A program made the position numbers and the translations under genes. Below the pieces are notes generated by a model that was given only the letters and a program-made list of their open reading frames with translations, was not told where the DNA came from and made no database searches. From Lamellibrachia satsuma (taxonomy: Eukaryota; Annelida; Polychaeta; Sabellida; Siboglinidae), in NCBI GenBank assembly GCA_033239005.1, contig BSQZ01000025.1, positions 7,850,001 through 7,914,000 of the forward strand: a stretch of 64,000 nucleotides of DNA. The letters run 5' to 3'. Positions 26,601-40,800 of this stretch are shown here, one piece after another; the stretch's first letter is position 1; every line of letters begins with the position of its first letter.

Positions 26601-29600
26601 GTAATACGCCTGTTTATTCATCAGTGCTGTCATTGGCTGCTTGGTGGTAATACGCCTGTTTATTCATCAGTGCTGTCATTGGCTGCTTGGTGGTAATACG
26701 CCTGTTTATTCATCAGTGCTGTCATTGGCTGCTTGGTGGTAATACGCCTGTTTATTCATCAGTGCTGTCATTGGCTGCTTGGTGGTATCGCCTGTTTATT
26801 CATCAGTGCTGTCATTGGCTGCTTGGTGGTAATACGCCTGTTTATTCATCAGTGCTGTCATTGGCTGCTTGGTGGTAATACGCCTGTTTATTCATCAGTG
26901 CTGTCATTGGCTGCTTGGTGGTATACGCCTGTTTATTCATCAGTGCTGTCATTGGCTGCTTGGTGGTAATACGCCTGTTTATTCATCAGTGCTGTCATTG
27001 CTGTGGTAATATCAGCCTGTTTATTCATCAGTGCTGTCATTGGCTGTGGTAATACGCCTGTTTATTCATCAGTGCTGTCATTGGCTGCTTGGTGGTAATA
27101 CGCCTGTTTATTCATCAGTGCTGTCATTGGCTGCTTGGTGGTAATCAGTGCTGTCATTGGCTGCTTGGTGGTATCGCCTGTTTATTCATCAGTGCTGTCA
27201 TTGGCTGCTTGGTGGTAATACGCCTGTTTATTCATCAGTGCTGTCATTGGCTGCTTGGTGGTAATACGCCTGTTTATTCATCAGTGCTGTCATTGGCTGC
27301 TTGGTGGTAATACGCCTGTTTATTCATCAGTGCTGTCATTGGCTGCTTGGTGGTAATACGCCTGTTTATTCATCAGTGCTGTCATTGGCTGCTTGGTGGT
27401 AATACGCCTGTTTATTCATCAGTGCTGTCATTGGCTGCTTGGTGGTAATACGCCTGTTTATTCATCAGTGCTGTCATTGGCTGCTTGGTGGTAATACGCC
27501 TGTTTATTCATCAGTGCTGTCAGTGCTGTCATTGGCTGCTTGGTGGTAATACGCCTGTTTATTCATCAGTGCTGTCATTGGCTGCTTGGTGGTAATACGC
27601 CTGTTTATTCATCAGTGCTGTCATTGGCTGCTTGGTGGTATACGCCTGTTTATTCATCAGTGCTGTCATTGGCTGCTTGGTGGTAATACGCCTGTTTATT
27701 CATCAGTGCTGTCATTGGCTGCTTGGTGGTAATCGCCTGTTTATTCATCAGTGCTGTCATTGGCTGCTTGGTGGTAATACGCCTGTTTATTCATCAGTGC
27801 TGTCATTGGCTGCTTGGTGGTAATACGCCTGTTTATTCATCAGTGCTGTCATTGGCTGCTTGGTGGTAATACGCCTGTTTATTCATCAGTGCTGTCATTG
27901 GCTGCTTGGTGGTAATACGCCTGTTTATTCATCAGTGCTGTCATTGGCTGCTTGGTGGTAATACGCCTGTTTATTCATCAGTGCTGTCATTGGCTGCTTG
28001 GTGGTAATACGCCTGTTTATTCATCAGTGCTGTCATTGGCTGCTTGGTGGTAATACGCCTGTTTATTCATCAGTGCTGTCATTGGCTGCTTGGTGGTACG
28101 GTAATACGCCTGTTTATTCATCAGTGCTGTCATTGGCTGCTTGGTGGTAATACGCCTGTTTATTCATCAGTGCTGTCATTGGCTGCTTGGTGGTAATACG
28201 CCTGTTTATTCATCAGTGCTGTCATTGGCTGCTTGGTGGTAATACGCCTGTTTATTCATCAGTGCTGTCATTGGCTGCTTGGTGGTAATACGCCTGTTTA
28301 TTCATCAGTGCTGTCATTGGCTGCTTGGTGAGTAATACGCCTGTTTATTCATCAGTGCTGTCATTGGCTGCTTGGTGGTAATACGCCTGTTTATTCATCA
28401 GTGCTGTCATTGGCTGCTTGGTGGTAATACGCCTGTTTATTCATCAGTGCTGTCATTGGCTGCTTGGTGGTAATACGCCTGTTTATTCATCAGTGCTGTC
28501 ATTGGCTGCTTGGTGGTAATACGCCTGTTTATTCATCAGTGCTGTCATTGGCTGCTTGGTGGTAATATCGCCTGTTTATTCATCAGTGCTGTCATTGGCT
28601 GCTTGGTGGTAATACGCCTGTTTATTCATCAGTGCTGTCATTGGCTGCTTGGTGGTAATACGCCTGTTTATTCATCAGTGCTGTCATTGGCTGCTTGGTG
28701 GTAATACGCCTGTTTATTCATCAGTGCTGTCATTGGCTGCTTGGTGGTAATACGCCTGTTTATTCATCAGTGCTGTCATTGGCTGCTTGGTGGTAATACG
28801 CCTGTTTATTCATCAGTGCTGTCATTGGCTGCTTGGTGGTAATACGCCTGTTTATTCATCAGTGCTGTCATTGGCTGCTTGGTGGTAATACGCCTGTTTA
28901 TTCATCAGTGCTGTCATTGGCTGCTTGGTGGTAATACGCCTGTTTATTCATCAGTGCTGTCATTGGCTGCTTGGTGGTAATATCGCCTTGTTTATTCATC
29001 AGTGCTGTCATTGGCTGCTTGGTGGTAATACGCCTGTTTATTCATCAGTGCTGTCATTGGCTGCTTGGTGGTAATACGCCTGTTTATTCATCAGTGCTGT
29101 CATTGGCTGCTTGGTGGTAATACGCCTGTTTATTCATCAGTGCTGTCATTGGCTGCTTGGTGGTAATACGCCTGTTTATTCATCAGTGCTGTCATTGGCT
29201 GCTTGGTGGTAATACGCCTGTTTATTCATCAGTGCTGTCATTGGCTGCTTGGTGGTAATACGCCTGTTTATTCATCAGTGCTGTCATTGGCTGCTTGGTG
29301 GTAATACGCCTGTTTATTCATCAGTGCTGTCATTGGCTGCTTGGTGGTAATACGCCTGTTTATTCATCAGTGCTGTACGCCATTTGGCTGCTTGGTGGTA
29401 ATACGCCTGTTTATTCATCAGTGCTGTCATTGGCTGCTTGGTGGTAATACGCCTGTTTATTCATCAGTGCTGTCATTGGCTGCTTGGGTTCATTGCTGTG
29501 CGTAATACCCTGTTTATTCATCATGCTGTCATTGTGCTGCTTGGTGGTATACGCCTGTTTATTCATCAGTGCTGTCATTGGCTGCTTGGTGGTAATACGC

Positions 29601-32600
29601 CTGTTTATTCATCAGTGCTGTCATTGGCTGCTTGGTGGTAATACGCCTGTTTATTCATCAGTGCTGTCATTGGCTGCTTGGTGGTAACGCCTGTTTATTC
29701 ATAATCATTGGCTGCTTGTGGTAATACGCCTGTTTATTCATCAGTGCTGTCATTGTGCTTGGTGGTAATACGCCTGTTTATTCATCAGTGCTGTCATTGG
29801 CTGCTTGGTGGTAATACGCCTGTTTATTCATCAGTGCTGTCATTGGCTGCTTGGTGGTAATACGCCTGTTTATTCATCAGTGCTGTCATTGGCTGCTTGG
29901 TGGTAATCACGCCTGTTTATTCATCAGTGCTGTCATTGGCTGCTTGGTGGTACGCCTGTTTATTCATCAGTGCTGTCATTGGCTGCTTGGTGGTAATACG
30001 CCTGTTTATTCATCAGTGCTGTCATTGGCTGCTTGGTGGTAATACGCCTGTTTATTCATCAGTGCTGTCATTGGCTGCTTGGTGGTAATACGCCTGTTTA
30101 TTCATCAGTGCTGTCATTGGCTGCTTGGTGGTAATACGCCTGTTTATTCATCAGTGCTGTCATTGGCTGCTTGGTGGTAATACGCCTGTTTATTCATCAG
30201 TGCTGTCATTGGCTGCTTGGTGGTAATACGCCTGTTTATTCATCAGTGCTGTCATTGGCTGCTTGGTGGTAATACGCCTGTTTATTCATCAGTGCTGTCA
30301 TTGGCTGCTTGGTGGTAATACGCCTGTTTATTCATCAGTGCTGTCATTGGCTGCTTGGTGGTAATACGCCTGTTTATTCATCAGTGCTGTCATTGGCTGC
30401 TTGGTGGTAATACGCCTGTTTATTCATCAGTGCTGTCATTGGCTGCTTGGTGGTAATACGCCTGTTTATTCATCAGTGCTGTCATTGGCTGCTTGGTGGT
30501 AATAAGCCTGTTTATTCATCAGTGCTGTCATTGGCTGCTTGGTGGTAATACGCCTGTTTATTCATCAGAGCTGTCATTGGCTGCTTGGTGGTAATAAGCC
30601 TGTTTATTTATCAGTGCTGTCATTGGCTGCTTGGTGGTGATAAGCCTGTTTATTTATCAGTGCTGTTATTGGCTGCTTGGTGGTGATACGCCTGCTTATT
30701 TATCAGTGCTGTCATTGACTGCTTGGTGGTGATACACTTGTTTATTCACCAGTGGTGTCATTGACTGCTTGGTGGTGATACACCTGTTTATTTATCAGTG
30801 CTGTCATTGGCTGCTTGGTGGTGATACACCTGTTTATTTATCAGTGCTGTCATTGGCTGCTTGGTGGTAATACACCTGTTTATTCACCAGTGCTGTCATT
30901 GGCTGCTTGGTGGTAATACACCTGTTTATTTATCAGTGCTGTTATTGTGTTGACTGTCCACAGCTCTAATACAAACCAATCTACATAGACCAGGTTTAAT
31001 TTAATTTAGATATTCTTATAAAGCTCCAACCTAGGGGATTGACCTGGTCTGGGGGCCTTGCCTGGTTTGGGGGACTTGCCTGGTTTGGGGGACTCGCCTG
31101 GTCTGGGGGACTCTCCTGGTCTGGGGGACTCATCTGGTCCATGGGACTTTCCTGATCTGGGGGACTCACCTGGTCTGGGGGACTCACCTGGTCTGGGGGC
31201 CTCGCCTGGTCTGGGGGATTGATAGTCTTCATATACCACTTGTCTCCCAGACTTTGGTTGTCAGCAGCAATGAGCTGAGCAAGACCATCGGACCATAAAG
31301 TGATCAACTTCCACATGCACATAAAGATAATGCATGTTATAAATTGTTTTATCATATTGTTTTATTTTATAATTTTGTTATTTGTTTCCAGTGGCTACCA
31401 CCCAAAACATACCACATCATTGTGCCACATTCTAAACATACCACATCATTGTGCCACATTCTAAACATACCACATCATTGTGCCACATTCTAAACATACC
31501 ACACAATTGTGCCACATTCTAAACATACAACACCATTGTGCCACATTCTAAACATACCACACCATTGTGCCACATTCTACACATACCACACCATTGTGCC
31601 ACATTCTAAACATACCACATCATTGTGCCACATTCTAAACATACCACACAATTGTGCCACATTCTAAACATACAACACCATTGTGCCACATTCTAAACAT
31701 ACCACACCATTGTGCCACATTCTACACATACCACACCATTGTGCCACATTCTAAACATACCACATCATTGTGCCACATTCTAGCTGTATCAAAATGTTTG
31801 TTTTGGCCCCCTCCCACAGTTCTCATCCATCCGTCGCTGCGGTCACTCTGACTGTTTCTTCCTCATGGAGCTTGGGCGGTCGTCCAGCACTGGAGCTGGT
31901 GAACTCTGGATGCAGGTGGAGGACACGGTGATCGCACAGAACATGCACGAAGCTATTCTCAAGTAAGTGGCACCACTGGTTCATTGACACAAATGTTAAT
32001 ATCAAGTCACATTCACAAATTTTTTACAGTTCGTCGACTTATTTATTTAATTTATGCTTACTTATCTTTTAAACACATTTTATTTAAAATTTTCAACTTA
32101 TTTTAAATTAACTTAATATTATCTTGTTAACCCACTAGGCCCCAGGATTTTATTAAAACATGCCACCATGTTCCCAGGATTTCTGCCAAATTTCGAGTGA
32201 TTTTACCTCCTTGTGTTTAAAAATCTGTAGAAAAAAACTATTGACAAACTATATTGACAATTACAAGTTGTGTTTATTTTGAAGAGTAGTAATTTCTCCA
32301 CATGCCTGTATACATAGAAATAGGATATAAAATGTTGACATTTGATCACAATTTGCAAAGACAAAATAGTACATTTGTTAAAACAAGTTGCGACTGACAT
32401 TTGACAATGATCCCATGCTATAACCCTATGCAACTCAGCGAAGAAAATATAGCTATATTTGTTAGCTTTGCACCACTGAAAACATTATCAAATTCTGATG
32501 GTTTTTTTTCAGGTCACACCATATTTTTTTATTACAAATATAGAAATTAAAAAATGTTTAAGATAGCGTGAACAAAACTGATGAAAATCAAGATTTCCGA

Positions 32601-35600
32601 AAGGGCAACACATGCATGTAACGAGCTGTTGTTGCAAAATGTATCCGGTAGGGTGTGGCAAAATTTTGTAGCGTTTAGTTCAGTAGTTATTCGCCAGGAT
32701 TTTTTTAATAGAGGGTCCTGTATGCGGCCGGCAGCAGCCGTTCCAGGACTGCACAGAGCGGCCGGCCGCAGCCGTTGTGGTCTAATGGGTTAATGCCTTT
32801 GAGCTGGTTCTTAATCCGGACACATGGCACGTTACAAATGTACAAATAAATAATAAATGGTCCTCATGCAACAAAACTAATGATCTATGCATTAGTTTAA
32901 ATGGTCTGTGCATTTGTTTACACAGTCAGATGAAGTCAGCCAATTCGTCGTCGGACACGGTTCCTTCGTATCGGCCGCGGAGTCGCAGTTCAGCGTCGGA
33001 CAAAAAGAGCAGTCGACCAATCAACATGCCAAGCCGTGGCTATGACTCGTCCACTCTGCCGGTCACTCGCTCACAGACCATGAGTAATGCTGACCGCAGC
33101 CACAGGTCAGTCTCATCCTCTCTCCCAGACATTTGCTCTTAGACCATGAGTAATGCTGACCGCATCCACAGGTCAGTCTCATCCACTCTCCCGGTCACTC
33201 GCTCTCAGACCATGAGTAACGCTGACCGCACAAACAGTTCAGTGCGACTCAGCATTCATCCTCATTTAAATTTGTTTGCTTGTCTCGTTTTAGAATCATT
33301 TCATACAAAATCAAACCTAGTGTCCACTATGACATCCAGTGTCCACTACGACACCCAGTGTCCACTACGACACCCAGTGTCCACTACGACACCCAGTGTC
33401 CACTAAGACACCCAGTGTCCACTAAGATACCCAGTGTCCACTACGACACCCAGTGTCCACTGCAACACTTAGTGTCCACTAAGACACCCAGTGTCCACTA
33501 CGACATCCAGTGTCCACTACGTCACCCAGTGTCCACTACGACACCCAGTGTCCACTACGACACCCAGTGTCCACTAAGACACCCAGTGTCCACTAAGACA
33601 CCCAGTGTCCACTACGACACCCAGTGTCCACTGCAACACTTAGTGTCCACTAAGACACCCAGTGTCCACTACGACATCCAGTGTCCACTACGTCACCCAG
33701 TGTCCACTACGACACCCAGTGTCCACTACGACACCCAGTGTCCACTGCAACACTTAGTGTCCACTAAGACACCCAGTGTCCACTACGACACCCAGTGTCC
33801 ACTACGACACCCAATGTCCACTACGACACCCAGTGTCCACTGCAACACTTAGTGTCCACTAAGACACCCAGTGTCCACTACGACACCCAGTGTCCACTAT
33901 GACACCCAGTGTCCACTACGACACCCAGTGTCCACTAAAAAATTCAGTGTCTACTACGACATCCAGTGTCCACTACGACACCCAGTGTCCACTACGACAC
34001 CCAGTGTCCATTACGAAATCCATTGTCCACTACAACACCCAGTGTCCACTGCAACACTTAGTGTTCACTATAAAATGCTAGATCGTTTGTGCAAATGTGT
34101 TATTTAGTTTTGATGAAATCATCACAAAAGTTATTAAATTATTTTTAATCTGATCAAAACTGTACTGATGCCTATTGTTAATTGCTACTAATACACTTTA
34201 TTGTTATTAAATTAATTAATGCAACTGTTGACAGTCCACTCATTCGGAGACAGTCGCATTCTCCAGGGATGCCATCAACTTTGCGGGGCCGTCACAGCGT
34301 CATGTCTCATTCTCCCATTACATCAACCTCCATACCGTAAGCATGTTTACATTGATCAATTACAATTACACAACTTTTCCTCACTTAAGAAAGAAAGTAG
34401 AACTGGAGGAGACAAGGTAACGGGTTACACATAGATGACAATTTTTTTAAATCTTGATAAGCCAATGGCTTGACGTTGTCCACTGCCATCTGATGTTATT
34501 TGTTGGCAATCTTGTTAAATCTTGTTGATTGTGGCGTCTCTCTCTGTCAGGCACGCGGACACTGTGGGCAGGGAGGAGCAGTCCCAGTACTTCCTCATGA
34601 CTCTTCCGGCTGGGAAAGGTCAGTACGAACTCGTCGCTGGTCTGTCCGAGCTCATAACTCGCCAGCTTGAACTCATCCCTGGTCAGTTCGAACTCATCCC
34701 TGGTCAGTCCGAACTCATCCCTGGTCAGTCCGAACTCATCCTAGGTCAGTTCGAACTCATTCCTGGTCAGTCCGAACTCATCCCTGGCCAGTCTGAACTC
34801 ATTCCCGGTCAGTCCAAGCTCATCCCGGGTCAGTCCGAACTCATCCCTGGTCAGCCTGAACTCATCCCTGGTCAGTCCGAGCTCATCCCGGGTCAGTCCG
34901 AATTCATTCCTGGTCAGTCCGAACTCATCCCTGGTCAGTCTGAGCTCATCCCGGGTCAGTCCTGGTCAGGTTTAAAACTCCATTCATCCCAGGCCTGGCA
35001 TCAATTACAGTACAGTGTAATATATTACAGTACAGTGTAATATATGACTATTACTTTGTTTCCTTTCTATTAATATTATTATTACATACTGAAGGCAAAG
35101 TAATCTATTACTATTACATAATGAATCTATTACTATTACATTTTTCCATCACAACTATTTGCTTTTGATTAAACACAAGGACTCATTTCATATTTGCTCA
35201 AACCAGATAATAACAGTTACTTGTTTGAAGTGTATCCTTTCATCGTGTGATGCCAAGATATGTCCTTTGCTGTTACTCGCACACAATCATGGCTTTGTTT
35301 GGAGTTTATAGTAGAATGTAGTTGTGCTGCATGAGGCATCACACCTATTGTCAGAGTTTGTCCTTTGAACTGCTTCTGCTGACCAAATTATACAAAGAAC
35401 CAATACAGTTATTTGTGTAAACTGTACCTGGCTTCACAGCCTTGGTTGTCTTACCTATTGTCTTAGTAGATTACTGGAGCTAACACAAAATAAGCCAGCA
35501 TTAATCTAAATAATGATGGAAATATGATAGCTCAATTACTATTACATTGCATTATATTACTTGTAACGGTGGGTAGCTCAAAGGCTGAATGGCCGCACCT

Positions 35601-37149
35601 CTGAGACATGTGACGCAGTCTTACTATGATACTGGGCGGCTTGCAGACCGAATCGCAGACCCGCCATGAGTGTGATGCAATTGTATTGTTCCTTGGGTAT
35701 AAGTAAACAAGCTACCAGTCCATGAGTTTGTGGGTATTGAACAGAACACCTTATTTGTCTGCATCAACGGAAGAACTATCTTCACAGGGTCCGTTGAATA
35801 ATCTCCGTAAAACTGTAATAACGCAATACAATACTGAATAATACCAAACGGAATAACGCAATACAATACTGAATAATACTAAACGGAATAACGCAATACA
35901 ATACTGAATAATACCAAACGGAATAACGCAATACAATACTGAATAATACTAAACGGAATAACGCAATACAATACTGAATAATGCCAAACGGAATAACGCA
36001 ATACAATACTGAATAATACCAAACGGAATAACGCAATACAATACTGAATAATACTAAACAGAATAACGCAATACAATACTGAATAAACCAAACGGAATAA
36101 CGCAATACAATAAATTTGTAAAACATTAAGCGCGAGTCATCAAGAAAGACTATTATCAACAGCTTGTTCGTAAATACAGAATAATAAGCAACAGCAAATA
36201 AGGAGGACAGTTACTCACCTCCTTGGTCCTTTCATAATCAATGAATTTACGTAGCTCACAACACTTGTGTCAGGTGAGTGAAAGTGGCTGTCAGTTTGCT
36301 GCGCCGGGTCTACCGCGCCGGGTCTACCGCGCCGGGTCTACCTCGCCGGGTCTACCGCGCCGGGTCTACCGCGCCGGGTCTACCGCGCCGGGTCTACCGC
36401 GCCGGGTCTACCTCGCCGGGTCTACCGCGCCGGGTGTACCGCGCCGGGTCTACCTCGCCGGGTCTACCTCGCCGGGTCTACCGCGCCGGGTCTACCGCGC
36501 CGGGTCTACCTCGCCGGGTCTACCGCGCCGGGTCTACCACGCCGGGTCTACCGCGCCGGGTCTACCGCGCCGGGTCTACCGCGCGGAGTCTACCGCGCCG
36601 GGTCTACCGCGCGGAGTCTACTGCGCCGGGTCTACCGTGCAGGGTGAAGACCATAAATATAATAAATGGAACAAACACTAGATGGCGATACTTGCTCATT
36701 TAATGTCCCGCAATCTAACGTCCTGTAAATCAAAACACCATTTATCATCTATTACTTTAAAATGTAATCATTACTATTACAATTACAATGTAATTGACCC
36801 CAGGTCTGATCCATAGTTATATTTTTTGCTATCTCAATTGAGACCATTTTGCAAAAAACTAACATATTTAGTATTGGCTATAATATGCTAACTTATTTGT
36901 GCAAACTTCTTATTTAATTTTGATGCACAGTTTGACCAATTCTACAAAAAGTGGCTATGCATAGTCCCGCCTGCCTCTTGACCTTGACCTATCCCGTAAC
37001 TATCTGTGGCCGTTGGGGCACGTCTGATGATAATCGCACAATCTGTTTCCATGTTTGCCGGTCTTTTGTTGCCATTTGTGATTCGTAGAAGTCGAGGCCT
37101 GTCCATTCTCTGATGTTGTCATTCCTGTTATCGTTCCTTTTTCTTCTGC

Positions 37150-37187
<38 letters not shown>

Positions 37188-37752
37188 TGTAATAGGCTAT
37201 TCACTACCAGTAATAGACTATTCCTTCCCAGTAATGTTCAATTATTAAAAAATTTTCATTGGCACCAATCTGTAGCTATTTAGTGACTTGTCGCATGAAG
37301 TGATGTTGAGTTTGTGGAAAAAAGTGTTGTATTTTGTAGGTTCTGATTTGTATATTACAGTTTGTATGTAAATGTGCACATATGCATGCATGTTTGAGTG
37401 TGCATGAAAAGCCCATGCGTATCAATATATGTGTGTGTGTGCGTGTCGGTGCACATATGCATCCACAAGTATGATTATTTGCAGATTTTAGTGCAAGTTC
37501 TGGCCACGACAGCGCCGACAGTGGGGGCACTACTTACATGGACATGGATCCATCTATGGTACCTTCACACCAGCCATCAACACCAGGTGGCAGCACGTGT
37601 GGTAGTGTGCCAGCCTGCGGTGATGGGGACGGATATATGGACATGTCTCCTGGAACCTCCGTTAGCAGCCAGCAGGGTGGGCCGTCAAGTCACTCATGTC
37701 TTCTGTGCTCAATCTCCTCACTGTTACCTAATTCCATCCATATGTGTGTGTG

Positions 37753-37824
<72 letters not shown>

Positions 37825-40800
37825 TACTTTGCAAAAGGAAAGTACATTGCACTAAGATTCATCAGATTCATCAGGACATAACTCGTACATTGAAGATGAG
37901 TAAGCCATATGTTATCTGTTATCTGTTGCACGAATGTGACAATACAAGAATTTAAATACAAATTTGACACTATATTATTATTATTAGTAGTATCTTATTT
38001 ATTTGCATTATAATACATGAATTGTCAGTGGAGGTAGCTTTGACAGAGAAGGAATCTAAGGAGACCTGCAGTGAGACAAGCAGTGATGTCTAGGGATGTG
38101 TTCTTATGCCACAGCCAACTGCAACTACATGGAGATGGCAACGTCGATATCATCTACTAGCAGTGGCTATGACCCGGACGACCTGAGCTACATTGACATG
38201 GTCCCTGTGTCACACGCCCTTGCCACTGTGCAGGAGAGGCTGAGTATGTGTCAACCTTTTCAAGTTCTTCTTCTTCGTAGTTCCCTTTACAGGGGTGAGG
38301 CCAAGTAGTTCCTTTTACAGGGTTGAGGTCAAGTAGGTCCCTTTACAGGGGTGGGACCAAGTAGTTCCCTTTACAGGGGTGAGGCCATGTAGGTCCCTTT
38401 ACAGGGGTAGGACCAAGTAGTTCCCTTTACAGGGTTGAGGCCAAGTAGTTCCCTTTACAGGGGTGGGACCAAGTAGTTACCTTTACAGGGTTGAGGCCAT
38501 GTAGTTCCCTTTACAGGGGTGAGGCCATGTAGGTCCCTTTACAGGGGTGAGACCAAGTAGTTCCCTTTACAGGGGTGAGGCCAAGTAGTTCCCTTTACAG
38601 GGGTGAGGCCAAGTAGTTCCCTTTACAGGGGTGAGGCCATGTAGGTCCCTTTACAGGGGTGGGACCAAGTAGTTCCCTTTACAGGGTTGAGGCCAAGTAG
38701 TTCCCTTTACAGGGGTGGGACCAAGTAGTTACCTTTACAGGGGTGAGGCATGTAGTTCCCTTTACGGGGTGAGGCATGTAGTTCCCTTTACAGGGTTGAG
38801 GCCAAGTAGTTCCCTTTACAGGGGTGGGACCAAGTAGTTACCTTTACAGGGGTGAGGCCATGTAGGTCCCTTTACAGGGGTGAGGCCAAGTAGTTCCCTT
38901 TACAGGGGTGAGGCCATGTAGGTCCCTTTACAGGGGTGGGACCAAGTAGTTCCCTTTACAGGGTTGAGGCCAAGTAGTTCCCTTTACAGGGGTGGGACCA
39001 AGTAGTTACCTTTACAGGGGTGAGGCATGTAGTTCCCTTTACGGGGTGAGGCATGTAGTTCCCTTTACAGGGTTGAGGCCAAGTAGTTCCCTTTACAGGG
39101 GTGGGACCAAGTAGTTACCTTTACAGGGGTGAGGCCATGTAGGTCCCTTTACAGGGGTGAGGCCAAGTAGTTACCTTTACAGGGGTGAGGCCAAGTAGGT
39201 CCCTTTACAGGGGTGAGACCAAGTAGTTCCCTTTACAGGGGTGAGGCCATGTAGTTCCCTTTACAGGGGTGAGGCCAAGTAGTTCCCTTTACTGGGGTGA
39301 GGCCAAGTAGTTCCCTTTACAGGGGTGAGGCCAAGTAGTTCCCTTTACAGGGGTGGGACCAAGTAGGTCCCTTTACAGGGGTGAGGCCATGTAGTTCCCT
39401 TTACAGGGGTGAGGCCAAGTAGTTCCCTTTACAGGGGTGGGACCAAGTAGTTCCCTTTACAGGGGTGAGGCCAAGTAGTTCCCTTTACAGGGGTGAGGCC
39501 ATGTAGTTCCCTTTACAGGGGTGAGGCCAAGTAGTTCCCTTTACAGGGGTGAGGCCATGTAGTTCCCTTTACAGGGGTGAGACCAAGTAGTTCCCTTTAC
39601 AGGGGTGAGGCCAAGTAGTTCCCTTTACAGGGGTGAGGCCAAGTAGTTCCCTTTACAGGGGTGAGGCCAAGTAGTTCCCTTTACAGGGGTGAGACCAAGT
39701 AGTTCCCTTTACAGGGGTGAGGCCAAGTAGTTCCCTTTACAGGGGTGAGGCCAAGTAGTTCCCTTTACAGGGGTGAGGCCAAGTAGTTCCCTTTACTGGG
39801 GTGAGGCCAAGTAGGTCCCTTTACAGGGGTGGGACCAAGTAGGTCCCTTTACAGGGGTGAGGCCAAGTAGTTCTTGTACTGCTGCACTGCTACGGCTATT
39901 GTTCTTTTCCACTTTTCCCTACTGACAGCCTTCTCCCTACTGACAGCCTTCTCCCTACTGACAGCCTTCTCCCTACTGACAGCCTTCTCCCTACTGACAG
40001 CCTTCTCTCTACTGACAGCCTTCTCTCTACTGACAGCCTTCTCCCTACTGACAGCCTTCTCCCTACTGACAGCCTTCTCCCTCCACCTGTAGTACTCCTC
40101 TGCCTTTCTCTCATCTGTCTATACACAGTCTTCCCATCTCAAACCCCTCTTTACACAGTGTTCCCATCTCTCACCCTCTTTACACAGTCTTCCCATCTCA
40201 CATCCCTATTTACACAGTCTTCCCATCTTACATCCCTCTTTACACAGTCTTCCCATCTCAAACCCCTCTTTACACAGTCTTCCCATCTCACACCCCTCTT
40301 TACACAGTCTTCCCATCTTACACCCCTCTTTACACAGTCTTCCCATCTCTCACCCTCTTTACACAATCTTCCCATCTCTCACCCTCTTTACACAGTCTTC
40401 CCATCTTACACCCCTCTTTACACAGTCTTCCCATCTTACATCCCTCTTTACACAGTCTTCCCATCTCTCACCCTCTTTACACAGTCTTCCCATCTTACAC
40501 CCCTCTTTACACAATCTTCCCATCTCTCACCCCTCTTTACACAATCTTCCCATCTCTCACCCTCTTTACACAGTCTTCCCATCTCTCACCCTCTTTACAC
40601 AGTCTTCCCATCTCACATCCCTGTTTACACAGTCTTCCCATCTTACATCCCTCTTTACACAGTCTTCACATCTCACACCCCTCTTTACACAGTCTTCCCA
40701 TCTTACACTCCTCTTTACACAATCTTCCCATCTCTCACCCTCTTTACACAGTCTTCCCATCTCTCACCCTCTTTACACAGTCTTCCCATCTCTCACCCTC

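Noticed and set aside
23835..30955. CRISPR-like appearance of regular repeats
   Set aside because: Units are contiguous with no unique spacers and there are no cas genes; the locus is an animal intron.
37398..37955. 185-codon plus-strand frame around exon 37485
   Set aside because: It reads the exon in the wrong frame and continues through a TGCG microsatellite; the YMDM frame with matching splice phase is correct.
38093..38114. Alternative acceptor at CTAG upstream of exon 38115
   Set aside because: It would break the phase with the preceding exon; the CCACAG acceptor fits.
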